64,000 bases of DNA from Lewinellaceae bacterium (GCA_020636105.1 JACJYL010000001.1:62001-126000); one strand, 5' to 3'. Shown: positions 26,388 to 36,423, counted from the stretch's first letter. Program-made: numbers and translations. The notes: generated by a model not told the origin, from the sequence alone.

Positions 26388-27155
26388 ATGAACTATTTTC
26401 AACCTAAAAACACCGCCGAACGATACGCAAGTGGAAGACCAGACTTCCATGAAAATACTATTGGGAAAGTAAAGCAGGATTTGGGTATTCAGGATAAACT
26501 TGACAAAGCTTTAGATGTAGCTTGTGGGACCGGATTATCAACCAGGGCGCTATTGAAAATTGCCGATAATATTTTCGGAACAGACTCCTCCGAAGAAATG
26601 CTGAGGTTTGCCCATTCAAATGATAGGATTAACTATTCTGTTTCCACGGCAGAAAACCAGCCATTTCCGGATAGTGAATTTGATATCATTACCGTATGTT
26701 CTGCTATTCACTGGTTCAACATAGATGACTTTCTGCTGGAAGCCAGTCGGCTTTTGAAAAATGATGCTTACCTCGTTATCTATGATAACTTCTTTATTTC
26801 CGAGATGAAAGAAAATGAAGATTTCAAACATTGGTTTCCGAATGTTTATCTAAAGCGATTCCCTTCTCCTGTGAGGAATAATAATTATGATTGGGATAAC
26901 GGGAACTTAAAAAGAAGCCATTTTATTCTCGAAAAGGAAGTGAGTTTTAATAATGAAGTGAGTTTTTCAAAGGAAAAATTAATGCTGTATTTTACCACTC
27001 AAAGCAATATTACAGCGGCCATAAAACAAGGGAGCAGCTACGAAGAAGTTGAAGATTGGCTGAATACAGAACTTGCTCCATTTTTTGAAGACAACAAGGT
27101 CACGAAAACCATTTATTTTGGGAATTGGGTGAAATATTTAAAACGAAACCATTAA
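26388..27155 (+). CDS. Class I SAM-dependent methyltransferase
   Basis: A 255-residue Rossmann-fold methyltransferase. Motif I is ALDVACGTGLSTRAL (near residue 41), motif II has the acidic GTDSSEEML, and motif IV contains FDIITVCSAIHWFN. It resembles UbiE/BioC-type enzymes (Methyltransf_11). The acceptor is unknown. The start is set at the ATG at 26388 because the longer frame (from 26322) reads through the right half of element C. Base composition is less AT-rich than the TIR and AIPR genes, so it may be native or a separate arrival. It converges with the efflux operon, whose last gene ends 69 nt downstream. Confidence 0.83.
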   Translation: MNYFQPKNTAERYASGRPDFHENTIGKVKQDLGIQDKLDKALDVACGTGLSTRALLKIADNIFGTDSSEEMLRFAHSNDRINYSVSTAENQPFPDSEFDIITVCSAIHWFNIDDFLLEASRLLKNDAYLVIYDNFFISEMKENEDFKHWFPNVYLKRFPSPVRNNNYDWDNGNLKRSHFILEKEVSFNNEVSFSKEKLMLYFTTQSNITAAIKQGSSYEEVEDWLNTELAPFFEDNKVTKTIYFGNWVKYLKRNH

Positions 27156-27224
27156 AACCTGCGGTTAAATTCTTCCGGTTAAATTTTTCTAAATTCGCAA
27201 CTTACCTTAATATAAATTCAGCTC

Positions 27225-28556
27225 CTAAAACCAATCCTGGCCGGAGAGTTGCATCAATCGTACATAGGCCATAATTTTGTCATATTCAGCCTGAATGAGC
27301 CGTTGATTGATGCTTAACTGTTGTAAAAAAACCTGTCGCAATTCAAATTGTGTGATTCGGCCACTGGTGTATAGTTGTTGGGCCAGATCGAAGTTTTCTT
27401 TAGCCATGTCGAGGTTTTCAAGTTCGCGATTGTACAATGCTTGTTTAAAGTTATAATTTTGCTGCTCTGTTTGAAGCTCATGCTCAATGCTTTTCGTCAG
27501 CGTTTCCGTGGATAACTTTGCTTCCATTGCATTGAGTTGGGCAATTTGATTTTCCCGCTCTACCCGCTTGCCATCATATAGATTATAATTGGCGGTAACG
27601 CCCAGGTAAGGACCGTAAGCGATGTTGCTCACAAGGAATCCTGTCGTGGAATTCAGGAAGCCATAATTGAGCCCTGCATTGAGATTGACTTGTGGCAATT
27701 TTCCGCCTTTGGCCAAATCCACCTGCTTTAGGGTGATCTCATTCTGTTTCCTGGCAGACAGTAAATCAAGATTGTTCTTTCGGGCATTTTCCTCCCAAAA
27801 CGCAGGATCTATATTTTTATTCACCACCAAAAATTGTGTATCCACCTGTATCGGTTCATTGGCATCGCGATGGAGCAGGGTGTTGAGTTCAGTCTGGGTG
27901 ACCTCGTATTGTAAAACCATCAGGTCACGGTTGTTTGTCAACTCGTTAAGGTCGGTATTGGCTTGCAACACATCTAATTTCGTACCCGAACCAATGTCTA
28001 ATTTAGCTTTGGTGAGTTCTAGGAAATCCGACAAATAATCAATGTTTTCGTCCAGGATGGCAATATGCCTTTTTTGCAATACCATCAACTCGTAAAGCTC
28101 CGTAATTTGTGCCTTCAAAACCAATTGCTGATTGAGGTAATTGATATGAGCGATGTCATTTTCAATATCCAAAATATCTTTTCTGGCAAACATTCTCTTT
28201 CCGTCATAAATCGTCCAATCCATACGAACCCCACCGTTCAACGACAAGTTAGTCCCCCCTTTGATTGAATTTTCACGACCATCGAGAAAAACCTGGTTTG
28301 CGTTATTGATCGCATAGGATCCAGATGCGTCCAAATTTACACTGGGAAGCATACCGGCGGCGCCTTTTCCTGTGTTAATGGTGGCTCTTTCTTTGGCAAT
28401 TTTCGTAATGGCGATATTAAGATTATTATCCAGTCCGATCTGGATGATTTCTTTCAAGCCTTGAACCTGTTGTGCCTGGGTGACATTCGGAAAGGAAATG
28501 CTCATCAACATCAGCACAAATAAAAATGGGTATAAAAGTTTGTTATGTCTGCTCAT
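27225..28556 (-). CDS. TolC-family outer-membrane efflux channel
   Basis: A 443-residue outer-membrane factor with a signal peptide (ending VTQAQ). Two TolC repeat halves are visible, each with long coiled-coil helices: LKAQITELYELMVLQKRHIAILDENIDYLSDFLELTKAKLDIGSGTKLDVLQANTDL, shown here by its ALKLDIGSGTKLDV-type turn, and a second ENFDLAQQLYTSGRITQFEL. It exports substrates that the RND pump takes up. It is the last gene of the operon: the permease gene ends 5 nt upstream (28562). No terminator was seen after it. Confidence 0.9.
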   Translation of the reverse strand: MSRHNKLLYPFLFVLMLMSISFPNVTQAQQVQGLKEIIQIGLDNNLNIAITKIAKERATINTGKGAAGMLPSVNLDASGSYAINNANQVFLDGRENSIKGGTNLSLNGGVRMDWTIYDGKRMFARKDILDIENDIAHINYLNQQLVLKAQITELYELMVLQKRHIAILDENIDYLSDFLELTKAKLDIGSGTKLDVLQANTDLNELTNNRDLMVLQYEVTQTELNTLLHRDANEPIQVDTQFLVVNKNIDPAFWEENARKNNLDLLSARKQNEITLKQVDLAKGGKLPQVNLNAGLNYGFLNSTTGFLVSNIAYGPYLGVTANYNLYDGKRVERENQIAQLNAMEAKLSTETLTKSIEHELQTEQQNYNFKQALYNRELENLDMAKENFDLAQQLYTSGRITQFELRQVFLQQLSINQRLIQAEYDKIMAYVRLMQLSGQDWF

Positions 28557-28561
28557 CTCAA

Positions 28562-31500
28562 TTATGTCATTTGTGGTTTCTTCCGGGAAATTAATAAATA
28601 CATTGCCGGGATGACGTACAGGGTTAATCCCAATGAAAATAACAATCCGCCGATAATGACAAGGCCCATAGGCACTCTGGAAGTAGAAGCGCCGCCAAGG
28701 GCTAAAGCAATAGGCAGCGTTCCAAGAACCGTAGCCATGGATGTCATCAAGATGGGGCGCAACCTGGAAGTCGATGCTTCTAAAATGGCCTCCGTTTTTG
28801 TTTTGGAGGTCTTCATTTTTTGGTTGGCAAACTCCACAATCAGGATCCCGTTTTTAGTGACGATACCCACCAAAACAATAATCCCGATTTGCGAAAAGAT
28901 GTTGAGCGTTTGTCCGAAAAAATACAAGGTCAGCAAAGCCCCTAATAATGCCAAAGGCACCGTCAGCATGATAATTAATGGATCGACATAGGATTCAAAT
29001 TGTGCGGCAAGCGTCAAAAACACCAGTATTAAAGCTAAAACAAAGGCAAATAAAAGTCCGCTGGAACTTTCTTTCAATTCCTTGGACGTTCCGGCCAATG
29101 AAGTTGAAAACGTTTCATCCAATAAATCAGCCGCTATTTTATCCATTTCGGCAATGCCATCCCCAATGGTGTATCCTTCATTCAACCCGGCATTTAAGGT
29201 AGCCGACACATATCGGTTATAACGATAAAGCTGCGGTGGAGAGGAAGTTTCCTCCATATTGACCACCTCCGTTAATTTGACTAACTGACCATTTTCAGCC
29301 CGCACATTAGCCATTGAAATATCCATGGGGTCATCACGGTAATTCCTGGCAGCTTCCCCAATAACCTGGTATTGTTTTCCGTCACGGATGAAATAACCAT
29401 ATCGTTGCCCGGCAAACAACAGTTGCAAGGTTTCGGCCACATCCTTAACGGAAACGCCTAACGTTCGTGCTTTATCCCGGTCAATGGTAATCGTCAATTC
29501 CGGTTTTGTGAATTTCAAATTGATATCCACCACACTGAAAGCAGGATTGACTTCCGCTCTTTTGATAAACTCAGGGATGACGTCCTTCAGTTTTTCTAAT
29601 GTTGGCGCCTGTATAACATACTGAACCGGCAGGCCCCCAAAACTTCTGGTCACTTCAATGGTTTGTGGCTGGATTATAAATGATCGTGCAAAATTCTTTG
29701 CGGCAATTTTGGGAAACAAATCAGCCACGATCTCTTGTTGACTCCGGTCTCTGTCCCGCGCATTGACAAGATTCATGAAAATAAACCCGGTGTTTACCGA
29801 AGTGGAGGAACCAAACCCAGGCGATGTTACACATATATAGGCGTCACGCTCCGAAAGGGTATCTACTATCTCTAAAATGGAGGTCATATAATCCATCATC
29901 AATTCGTAACTCGTTCCTTCAGGAGCTGTGGAAAAGACCCTAAACTGACCTTTGTCCTCCATCGGTGCCAACTCACTCGGTATTTTCTGAAAGACCCCGT
30001 AAATGGTTCCCAAAGCCACCAGGATGATAAGGGGAGAAAGCCATTTAATTTTTATGGTTTTTGCCAGTGTTTTTTGGTAGACCTCCGTCAACTTAACAAA
30101 AAAGACCTCTGTCACCTGGTAAAAGTTATTGTGTCTTTCGCGTTTTTTCAACAGTCTGGAAGCCAGCATTGGGGTCAGGGTCAGGGATATGAAAGTAGAT
30201 ATGACAATCGCTCCTCCCACGACAAATCCAAATTCTCTGAACAATCGCCCGGATAGTCCTGAAAGGAAAACAACCGGCATGAATACAGCGATCAAACTGA
30301 CCGATGTAGAAATGATGGCAAAAAATATTTCCTTGGCCCCTTCATGCGCCGCCTTTAATGGCTCCATTCCTTTTTCGATCTTCTGATAGATATTTTCCAG
30401 CATGACGATCGCATCATCAACCACCAATCCTGTTGAAAGTACGATGCCGAGCAAGGTGAGAATGTTAATGGAATATCCCATACCATACAAGACGAAAAAT
30501 ACACCAATCAGGGATATCGGCATGACTATTACCGGAATGAACGTTGTGCGCCAGTCACGCAAGAACAAAAAGATGACGAGTACCACCAGGGCAAAAGCGA
30601 TAAAAATGGTGTTTTTAACCTCTTCAATCGCCGCCCGTATAGGTTCTGTATTATCAAAAGCATACCCCACTTTGACATCTTCAGGCAATTCCTTTTCAAT
30701 GGCCGCCACCCGCTCATAGATGTCGTCTGCTATCTCGATGTAATTGGCTCCGGGCTGAGGGGTGATCGCCACCCCTACCATGGGGATAATTCCTTTCCCC
30801 CGAAGTAAGGTTCTCTTATTTAAGGCTTCTATTCTGGCTTGGCCCACATCTTTCAGCCGAATGATCGTACCTTCCTTTTCGGCAAGAATCAGGTTGTTAA
30901 AGTCCTCTTCAGTCTCTAAGCGCCCATAAGTTCTAATCGTTAATTCCTGGCGAAATCCTTCAATTTTACCGGTAGGAAGCTCGACATTCTCTTTGCTTAA
31001 TGCAATTCTGATGTCATTTGGTGCAATCTCCAGTGAGGACATTTTGGTCGGATCCAGACTAAGCCGCATACTGTATTCTTTGGCTCCCCAAATCCTTATA
31101 TTGGCAATACCCTTAACTGTTTGCAGACGTTCTTTGAACATCTTGTCAGCCATATTGGTCAAATCCAGTAAACTTCTATTCTGGGATTGAATGGTTAAGG
31201 CCATTATGGTAGTTGCATCAGCATCTGACTTATTCACGATCGGGGGCTCAACATCAGGGGGCAGGGAACTTATGGAACGCGACACCCGGTCTCTTACATC
31301 ATTGGCAGCAGCCTCCAGGTCAACATCCAGTTCAAATTCCACGGTTACCGTAGAACGGCCATCCGCTGATACCGAAGTAATGGTACGGATGCCTGAAATG
31401 CCGTTGATGCTTTCTTCCAGCGGTTCTGTAATTTGAGACTCCATCACATCGGCATTCGCCCCTGGATAGTTGGCCACAACTGAAATGATGGGTGGATCAA

Positions 31501-31618
31501 CGGATGGGTATTCCCGAACTCCAAGAAAGGTAAATCCTATTATGCCAAAAATGACAATAACAATAGATAATACGGATGAAAGTACGGGTCTTTCTATGTT
31601 TAAGGAGGATAAATTCAT
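28562..31618 (-). CDS. RND-family multidrug efflux permease (AcrB/MexB-like HAE1)
   Basis: A 1018-residue inner-membrane trimeric pump of the hydrophobe/amphiphile efflux-1 class. N-terminal FLGVREYPSVDPPIISVVANYPGA, a first helix, large periplasmic domains near 40-330 and 545-850, and the proton-relay helix with LVVDDAIVMLENI (near 400-412). Membrane segments 2-6 (330-540) and 8-12 (850-1010) match AcrB topology. It works with the adaptor encoded upstream (31623) and TolC downstream, and is driven by the proton gradient. The substrate range is unreadable from sequence. It starts 4 nt after the adaptor stop, so the three genes are one operon. Confidence 0.95.
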   Translation of the reverse strand: MNLSSLNIERPVLSSVLSIVIVIFGIIGFTFLGVREYPSVDPPIISVVANYPGANADVMESQITEPLEESINGISGIRTITSVSADGRSTVTVEFELDVDLEAAANDVRDRVSRSISSLPPDVEPPIVNKSDADATTIMALTIQSQNRSLLDLTNMADKMFKERLQTVKGIANIRIWGAKEYSMRLSLDPTKMSSLEIAPNDIRIALSKENVELPTGKIEGFRQELTIRTYGRLETEEDFNNLILAEKEGTIIRLKDVGQARIEALNKRTLLRGKGIIPMVGVAITPQPGANYIEIADDIYERVAAIEKELPEDVKVGYAFDNTEPIRAAIEEVKNTIFIAFALVVLVIFLFLRDWRTTFIPVIVMPISLIGVFFVLYGMGYSINILTLLGIVLSTGLVVDDAIVMLENIYQKIEKGMEPLKAAHEGAKEIFFAIISTSVSLIAVFMPVVFLSGLSGRLFREFGFVVGGAIVISTFISLTLTPMLASRLLKKRERHNNFYQVTEVFFVKLTEVYQKTLAKTIKIKWLSPLIILVALGTIYGVFQKIPSELAPMEDKGQFRVFSTAPEGTSYELMMDYMTSILEIVDTLSERDAYICVTSPGFGSSTSVNTGFIFMNLVNARDRDRSQQEIVADLFPKIAAKNFARSFIIQPQTIEVTRSFGGLPVQYVIQAPTLEKLKDVIPEFIKRAEVNPAFSVVDINLKFTKPELTITIDRDKARTLGVSVKDVAETLQLLFAGQRYGYFIRDGKQYQVIGEAARNYRDDPMDISMANVRAENGQLVKLTEVVNMEETSSPPQLYRYNRYVSATLNAGLNEGYTIGDGIAEMDKIAADLLDETFSTSLAGTSKELKESSSGLLFAFVLALILVFLTLAAQFESYVDPLIIMLTVPLALLGALLTLYFFGQTLNIFSQIGIIVLVGIVTKNGILIVEFANQKMKTSKTKTEAILEASTSRLRPILMTSMATVLGTLPIALALGGASTSRVPMGLVIIGGLLFSLGLTLYVIPAMYLLISRKKPQMT

Positions 31619-31622
31619 ACTA

Positions 31623-32669
31623 TTATATCTCTTTTAAGGTCGCTTTGACAGGAGCACCATCAACTGCCGACAGGATACCCGTTACTAAAACAGTGTCACG
31701 TTCTGTGATTCCGCTGAGAATTTGTACCGACTCGGAAGTTCTCATGCCAACCTGTACTTTTTGCGAAACTACTTTCCCATTTTTACTGAGCAGTACTTTT
31801 TGCCCGTCCAGAATAGGGATGATGGCCTCGGCAGGGATCAGCAATGATTCTACTGCTCTTTCCACGGAATAATACACATCGGCATAACCTCCCGGCATAA
31901 ACTTGTTGGCCTTATTGTCCACGCGGCAACGGATCCTTAAGGATCGATTGTTTTCATCCATGCTGGGATTGATGAGATATATTTTGGTGGAAAAAGTATC
32001 TTTACTGGCAGGTATTGAAAAAGTGACATCGTCTCCCGGGTTGATTTCTCCAGCCAGTTTTTCAGGAATGTAAAACTCCAGTTTGATCGGGTCTGTTCGA
32101 TACAATTCTGCAATTTTAGTTCCAGGGGTCACATAAGCGCCCTCGCTGATAGACCGAACGCCAATTCTACCTGAAAAAGGCGCGTAAATATTTGTTTTTT
32201 TGATTTGGACATCCAGGATATTTATGTCTGCATTAAGGAGGTCAATATCATTTTGAAGTTTGTCCAGTTCTTCCTTGCTGATCGCTTCGATTTTAACCAG
32301 TTTTTGTGCTCTGGCTAATTCTGTTTGGGCATAATTCAGCTGAACTTGAAGCTTTGATTTCCGGGCTTGCAATTCATCATCATTTATTTTTCCCAAGAGA
32401 GAGGATTTTGATTTGTATTCGCCTTCTTTAAAATTTATTGATTGTAAATACCCGGCTACTTCGGAAGAAATCACAACATTGTCTTCGGCTATAAAAGATC
32501 CCGTGGAATTTGACTTTTGCACTAAAGTGGAATGAACCGGTAAAACAGCTTCCGCAAACAATGTTCCGGGACCACCGGATGCATTGGCAGGTTGTTTATC
32601 CTCCTGACCACAAGTGGCAAGCGTAATGCTTATGGTTACTAAAACCATAATTTTTAAAATTCTTCGCAT
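31623..32669 (-). CDS. RND efflux periplasmic adaptor (membrane-fusion protein), lipoprotein
   Basis: A 348-residue adaptor. The N-terminus has a lipobox LATC-GQ (Cys near residue 20), so it is anchored in the inner membrane outer leaflet. A lipoyl/barrel-sandwich part (VVISSEVAGYLQSINFKEGEYKSK-like region) flanks a coiled-coil hairpin (about 95-150), followed by beta-barrel domains (KTNIYAPFSGRIGVRSISEGAYV, then AEAIIPILDGQKVLL). It links the RND pump to TolC. The start is taken at the second Met (32669), as MRRILKIMVL gives the better signal peptide; an ATG nine bases upstream is also possible. Confidence 0.92.
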   Translation of the reverse strand: MRRILKIMVLVTISITLATCGQEDKQPANASGGPGTLFAEAVLPVHSTLVQKSNSTGSFIAEDNVVISSEVAGYLQSINFKEGEYKSKSSLLGKINDDELQARKSKLQVQLNYAQTELARAQKLVKIEAISKEELDKLQNDIDLLNADINILDVQIKKTNIYAPFSGRIGVRSISEGAYVTPGTKIAELYRTDPIKLEFYIPEKLAGEINPGDDVTFSIPASKDTFSTKIYLINPSMDENNRSLRIRCRVDNKANKFMPGGYADVYYSVERAVESLLIPAEAIIPILDGQKVLLSKNGKVVSQKVQVGMRTSESVQILSGITERDTVLVTGILSAVDGAPVKATLKEI

Positions 32670-32678
32670 AAATAACAA

Positions 32679-33142
32679 GGTTAGTCAATAGTTAAAAATC
32701 ATGCATGGAAACAAGGGGGCACTGTCGATCCGTCCAAACAATACAAAGAAACCTGATTTTTATATCTTTTGTTCATTGAAAAAGCGGCTATTTTCTACCA
32801 GGTTATTTTTCTCTCTGTATCTCCTTTAATTTCGAAATGGCTCTTTTATAAAGCACCTTGATTTTCCGGCAGTTGGTTTACCTCACTTTCTCTTTGCAAT
32901 AATAATAAATTTTTCCCTTAATAAAACCTGACAGATCAATATCTTTGGTCGAAGATAAATCTTAACAATCATGGCCACCGCCTGGCAGTAATAAATCTGG
33001 AAGTAAAAAACCTGATACGGGGGCAGCCTAAGCGGTTGCACATAGCCTTATTTTGTAACGCGAATGTTGTTGCACTCCATTTATACCTTGCTGCGCGACG
33101 GAAGGCAGGTTTTGCGGTTTATTTCTTTTTGTGAAATAAAAA
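32679..33142. other. Intergenic region upstream of the efflux operon
   Basis: About 460 bases with no convincing gene, tRNA or repeat. It should hold the efflux operon's promoter, but neither an exact TAnnTTTG nor a recognisable repressor operator was found on the minus strand. Short inverted pieces occur but no strong structure. Confidence 0.5.
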
Positions 33143-33178
33143 ATCCCGAATTTCATCTAATCAGATAAAATTCGGGAT
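33143..33178 (-). terminator. Rho-independent terminator of katG
   Basis: ATCCCGAATTT (33143-33153) pairs perfectly with AAATTCGGGAT (33168-33178), with an inner ATCT/AGAT pairing in the loop. On the minus strand it is followed by a run of Ts, and it lies 77 nt after the katG stop codon. Confidence 0.8.
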
Positions 33179-33254
33179 ATCTCATGTTTCGTTCCTGATA
33201 TTTAAGCAACCGCTGCTTCAGTAAAGTATAGCGGCCAGCTATTGATCACTGAAA

Positions 33255-35495
33255 TCAGGCCAGGTCGAATCGGTCAAGATTCATCACCTTGGTCCAGGCA
33301 GCCACGAAATCTTTTAGGAATTTCTCCTTGGAGTCTGCACATCCATAAACTTCAGCGAGTGCCCGTAATTCCGAGTTTGAACCGAAGATGAGATCGGCAC
33401 GAGTACCGGTCCACTTGACTTCGCCGGTCTTACGATCGCGGCCCTCAAAGACGTTTTGGGCCTCAGAAGTCGCCTTCCAGGTCGTACCTAAATCGAGGAG
33501 ATTGAGGAAAAAGTCATTGGTAAGCGCTTCAGGATGTTTAGTGAAGACACCATGTTGAGACTGGTCGAAGTTCGTATTCAGGACTCTCATGCCGCCCACA
33601 AGCACTGTCATTTCAGGCACCGTTAATGTCAGAAGTTGTGCCCGGTCCACCAGCATTTCCTCTGCAGAGGCGGCATGTTTAGGCATGTAGTAATTGCGGA
33701 ACCCGTCTGCTGCCGGCTCGAGGGCTGCGAATGATTCCACGTCTGTTTGTTCCTGTGAAGCATCGGCGCGTCCGGGTGTAAAAGGTACCGTGACCTCCTG
33801 GCCGGCATTTTTAGCTGCCTGTTCAAGGCCTGCGCTGCCGCCCAGCACGATCAGGTCAGCCAGCGAAACCCTCTTGCTTCCTGACTGGGCACTGTTGAAT
33901 GCTTTTTGGATGCCCTCCAGCGTTTCCAATACGATAGCGAGTTGAGCCGGATTGTTTACCTCCCAATCCTTTTGAGGGGCAAGACGAATGCGTGCACCAT
34001 TCGCACCACCACGTTTATCCGAGCCACGGAATGTTGATGCTGATGCCCAGGCAGTAGATACCAGTTGGGATACCGTCAGACCGGAAGAAAGGATCTTACC
34101 CTTCAGCGCGGCGATATCCTTATCGTCGATGAGTTCATGGGTAACGGCAGGTACAGGGTCTTGCCAGATAAGCACTTCCTCCGGCACCTCTGGACCGATA
34201 TAGCGCGCCAGTGGTCCCATGTCGCGGTGAGTCAGCTTGAACCATGCACGGGCGAAAGCATCGGCGAATTCATCCGGATTTTCGTGAAATCGTCTTGAAA
34301 TTTTTTCATAGGCAGGATCCATTCTCAAAGAGAGGTCGGTTGTCAACATGACAGGTGTATGGCGTTTTGATGGATCATGTGCATCCGGGACAGAATCGGC
34401 CCCCATGCCATGTTTGGGTATCCATTGCTGGGCACCGGCCGGGCTTTTGGTCAATTCCCATTCGTAGCCGAAAAGGTTCCAGAAAAAATTATTGCTCCAC
34501 TTCGTAGGCGTCGTCGTCCAGGCTCCTTCGAGACCACTGGAGATGGTATCGACTCCATGGCCACTGCCTAAAGTATTTTTCCATCCGAGGCCCTGCTCTT
34601 CGATGCTCGCTCCTGCGGGTTCCGGCCCCACGTATTTACCCGGATCGCCTGCACCATGGGTTTTTCCAAAAGTATGCCCCCCGGCAATGAGTGCAACCGT
34701 TTCGTAGTCATTCATCGCCATACGGCCAAAAGTTTCACGAATGTCACGGGCCGCTGCGAGCGGATCAGGATTCCCATTAGGGCCTTCCGGATTCACATAG
34801 ATCAGGCCCATCTGAACGGCACCCAGAGGGTTTTCCAGTTCGCGGTCACCGGTATATCTTTTGTCTCCCAGCCATTCGCCTTCAGATCCCCAATAGATGT
34901 CTTGCTCAGTCTCCCAAACATCTTCACGTCCTCCTGCGAAGCCAAAAGTCTTGAAGCCCATTGACTCCAGTGCACAGTTCCCCGCGAGGATCATCAAATC
35001 CGCCCAGGAAATTTTCTTGCCGTATTTTTGTTTGATTGGCCAAAGCAGCAATCGTGCCTTGTCGAGGTTCACATTGTCGGGCCAGCTGTTGAGTGGCGCA
35101 AAACGCTGAGTACCAGATCCCGCCCCGCCACGTCCGTCAGAGATTCGGTAAGTGCCGGCACTGTGCCAGGCCATGCGAATAAAAAACGGGCCATAATGAC
35201 CGTAATCAGCCGGCCACCAGTCCTGGGAATCCGTCATCAGATCGAAGATGTCTTTCTTGACGGCACCCAGGTCAAGGGTTTTGAATTCCTCCGCGTAGTT
35301 AAAGTCCTCGCCCATTGGGTTGGACAGGGAAGAGTGTTGACGAAGGATGTTTAAATTCAGAGCATTGGGCCACCAGTCACGATTTGACGTTCCTTTGCCA
35401 GCGCTGTGCTTTACTGCTCCACCAGTAAACGGACACTTGCTTTCCTGGTTGCCTGAAGCTCCATTTGAGATGTCCTTATTTTTCTTGTCATCCAT
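33255..35495 (-). CDS. katG: Catalase-peroxidase KatG
   Basis: A 746-residue bifunctional heme enzyme that removes H2O2 by catalase and peroxidase chemistry. Distal residues Arg107, Trp110 and His111 are in FIRMAWHSAGTYRISDG; Trp110, Tyr233 (GLIYVNPEGPNG) and Met259 (FGRMAMND) form the Met-Tyr-Trp crosslink needed for catalase activity. The proximal heme ligand is His274 in AGGHTFGKTHGA. The C-terminal half is the degenerate second peroxidase domain, normal for KatG. No signal peptide, so it is cytoplasmic. It is a single gene; TATCTTAG (minus strand, 35516-35523), one base off the consensus, could be its -7 box, and an intrinsic terminator lies at 33143-33178. OxyR-type control is likely from the family but no site is visible. 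Confidence 0.97.
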   Translation of the reverse strand: MDDKKNKDISNGASGNQESKCPFTGGAVKHSAGKGTSNRDWWPNALNLNILRQHSSLSNPMGEDFNYAEEFKTLDLGAVKKDIFDLMTDSQDWWPADYGHYGPFFIRMAWHSAGTYRISDGRGGAGSGTQRFAPLNSWPDNVNLDKARLLLWPIKQKYGKKISWADLMILAGNCALESMGFKTFGFAGGREDVWETEQDIYWGSEGEWLGDKRYTGDRELENPLGAVQMGLIYVNPEGPNGNPDPLAAARDIRETFGRMAMNDYETVALIAGGHTFGKTHGAGDPGKYVGPEPAGASIEEQGLGWKNTLGSGHGVDTISSGLEGAWTTTPTKWSNNFFWNLFGYEWELTKSPAGAQQWIPKHGMGADSVPDAHDPSKRHTPVMLTTDLSLRMDPAYEKISRRFHENPDEFADAFARAWFKLTHRDMGPLARYIGPEVPEEVLIWQDPVPAVTHELIDDKDIAALKGKILSSGLTVSQLVSTAWASASTFRGSDKRGGANGARIRLAPQKDWEVNNPAQLAIVLETLEGIQKAFNSAQSGSKRVSLADLIVLGGSAGLEQAAKNAGQEVTVPFTPGRADASQEQTDVESFAALEPAADGFRNYYMPKHAASAEEMLVDRAQLLTLTVPEMTVLVGGMRVLNTNFDQSQHGVFTKHPEALTNDFFLNLLDLGTTWKATSEAQNVFEGRDRKTGEVKWTGTRADLIFGSNSELRALAEVYGCADSKEKFLKDFVAAWTKVMNLDRFDLA

Positions 35496-35679
35496 AATTT
35501 TTATTTATTTTGTTGCTAAGATAGGGTTTAATTTACTAAATTTTTTATTGAATTAAACGATTATATTATTGATAAAATCTATCATGCAGGCTTTTCTCCT
35601 GTATACACTTAATTTACCAAACAACTAGTCGACCTTTTGCTGCAAATATTGTAAATTAGGGTAAGAATTTAAAAAAAGC

Positions 35680-35687
35680 TACTTTTA
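35680..35687 (+). promoter_or_regulatory. Near-consensus -7 box (TACTTTTA) abutting the dipeptidase start
   Basis: TACTTTTA differs from TAnnTTTG at the last base and ends two bases before the first ATG (35689). Transcription would begin around the second ATG (35692), implying a leaderless message. The -33 region is poor. Confidence 0.35.
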
Positions 35688-35688
35688 T

Positions 35689-36363
35689 ATGATGAACTAC
35701 AAAAAAAGAAACAACCTGCCATTCACATTTATCCTCTTTTGTTTAGGACTCCTTTACAGTTGCGCGTTAAAGCCGCCCCATGAAAAAGGGGATTTCAAAG
35801 ATTCAGATCTGGTTGAATTAATCAAACTTGATTCCACCCTTAAACTAGATATCAGGTACGCTTCGGACAATAATTTTGTTGGCAGGCCTGTCTATACCGA
35901 AGCGAGAGCTTTTCTACAGCGTCCGGCAGCAGAGGCTCTGGTTGAAGTAAATAACGAATTAAAACCGCTGGGTTACAGGTTGTTGATTTTTGATGGGTAT
36001 CGCCCCTGGAGCGTAACCAAAATGTTTTGGGATATCACCCCGGAAGAGGACAAAAAATTTGTGGCAGACCCCAAAGAAGGTTCACGACATAACAGGGGAT
36101 GCGCCGTAGATTTAACCTTGTATGAAATTTCTTCCGGAAAAGAAGTTCAGATGCCGGGAGAGTATGATGAAATGAGCGAGCGCTCTTATCCAGATTTCAA
36201 CGGAGGCACTGACGAACAACGGAAAATGAGGGATTTGTTGAGAAACAAAATGGAAGCCCATGGTTTCAATGTTTATGAATATGAATGGTGGCATTTTGAT
36301 TTTAAAGACTGGAGAAAGTATCGTATTCAAAACATTCAGTTTTCAGCAATAGGGACAAATTAA
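35689..36363 (+). CDS. D-alanyl-D-alanine dipeptidase (VanX/DdpX family, M15D), lipoprotein
   Basis: A 224-residue zinc dipeptidase that splits D-Ala-D-Ala. The two M15 zinc motifs are present: SRHNRGCAVDLTL (S-x-H-x-x-G-x-A-x-D, His and Asp ligands near residues 131-138) and EYEWWHFDF (catalytic Glu and His ligand near 205). DGYRPWSVTK carries the transition-state Arg. A signal sequence with LYSCAL suggests a lipoprotein, so it acts in the periplasm, which argues for peptidoglycan turnover rather than vancomycin resistance; no vanHA or VanRS genes are near. A D-Ala-D-Ala ligase lies 3.3 kb downstream on the same strand, but unrelated genes intervene. The start is one of two adjacent ATGs. 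Confidence 0.9.
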   Translation: MMNYKKRNNLPFTFILFCLGLLYSCALKPPHEKGDFKDSDLVELIKLDSTLKLDIRYASDNNFVGRPVYTEARAFLQRPAAEALVEVNNELKPLGYRLLIFDGYRPWSVTKMFWDITPEEDKKFVADPKEGSRHNRGCAVDLTLYEISSGKEVQMPGEYDEMSERSYPDFNGGTDEQRKMRDLLRNKMEAHGFNVYEYEWWHFDFKDWRKYRIQNIQFSAIGTN

Positions 36364-36423
36364 ACAACACTGGGAAAATCGCCTGGCCGTTTGTGATAAA
36401 TTGCAGGATTTACCTTTTTTTCA

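Noticed and set aside
32679..33142. tRNA or small RNA gene upstream of the efflux operon
   Set aside because: No cloverleaf or conserved tRNA boxes, and no strong hairpin, were seen.
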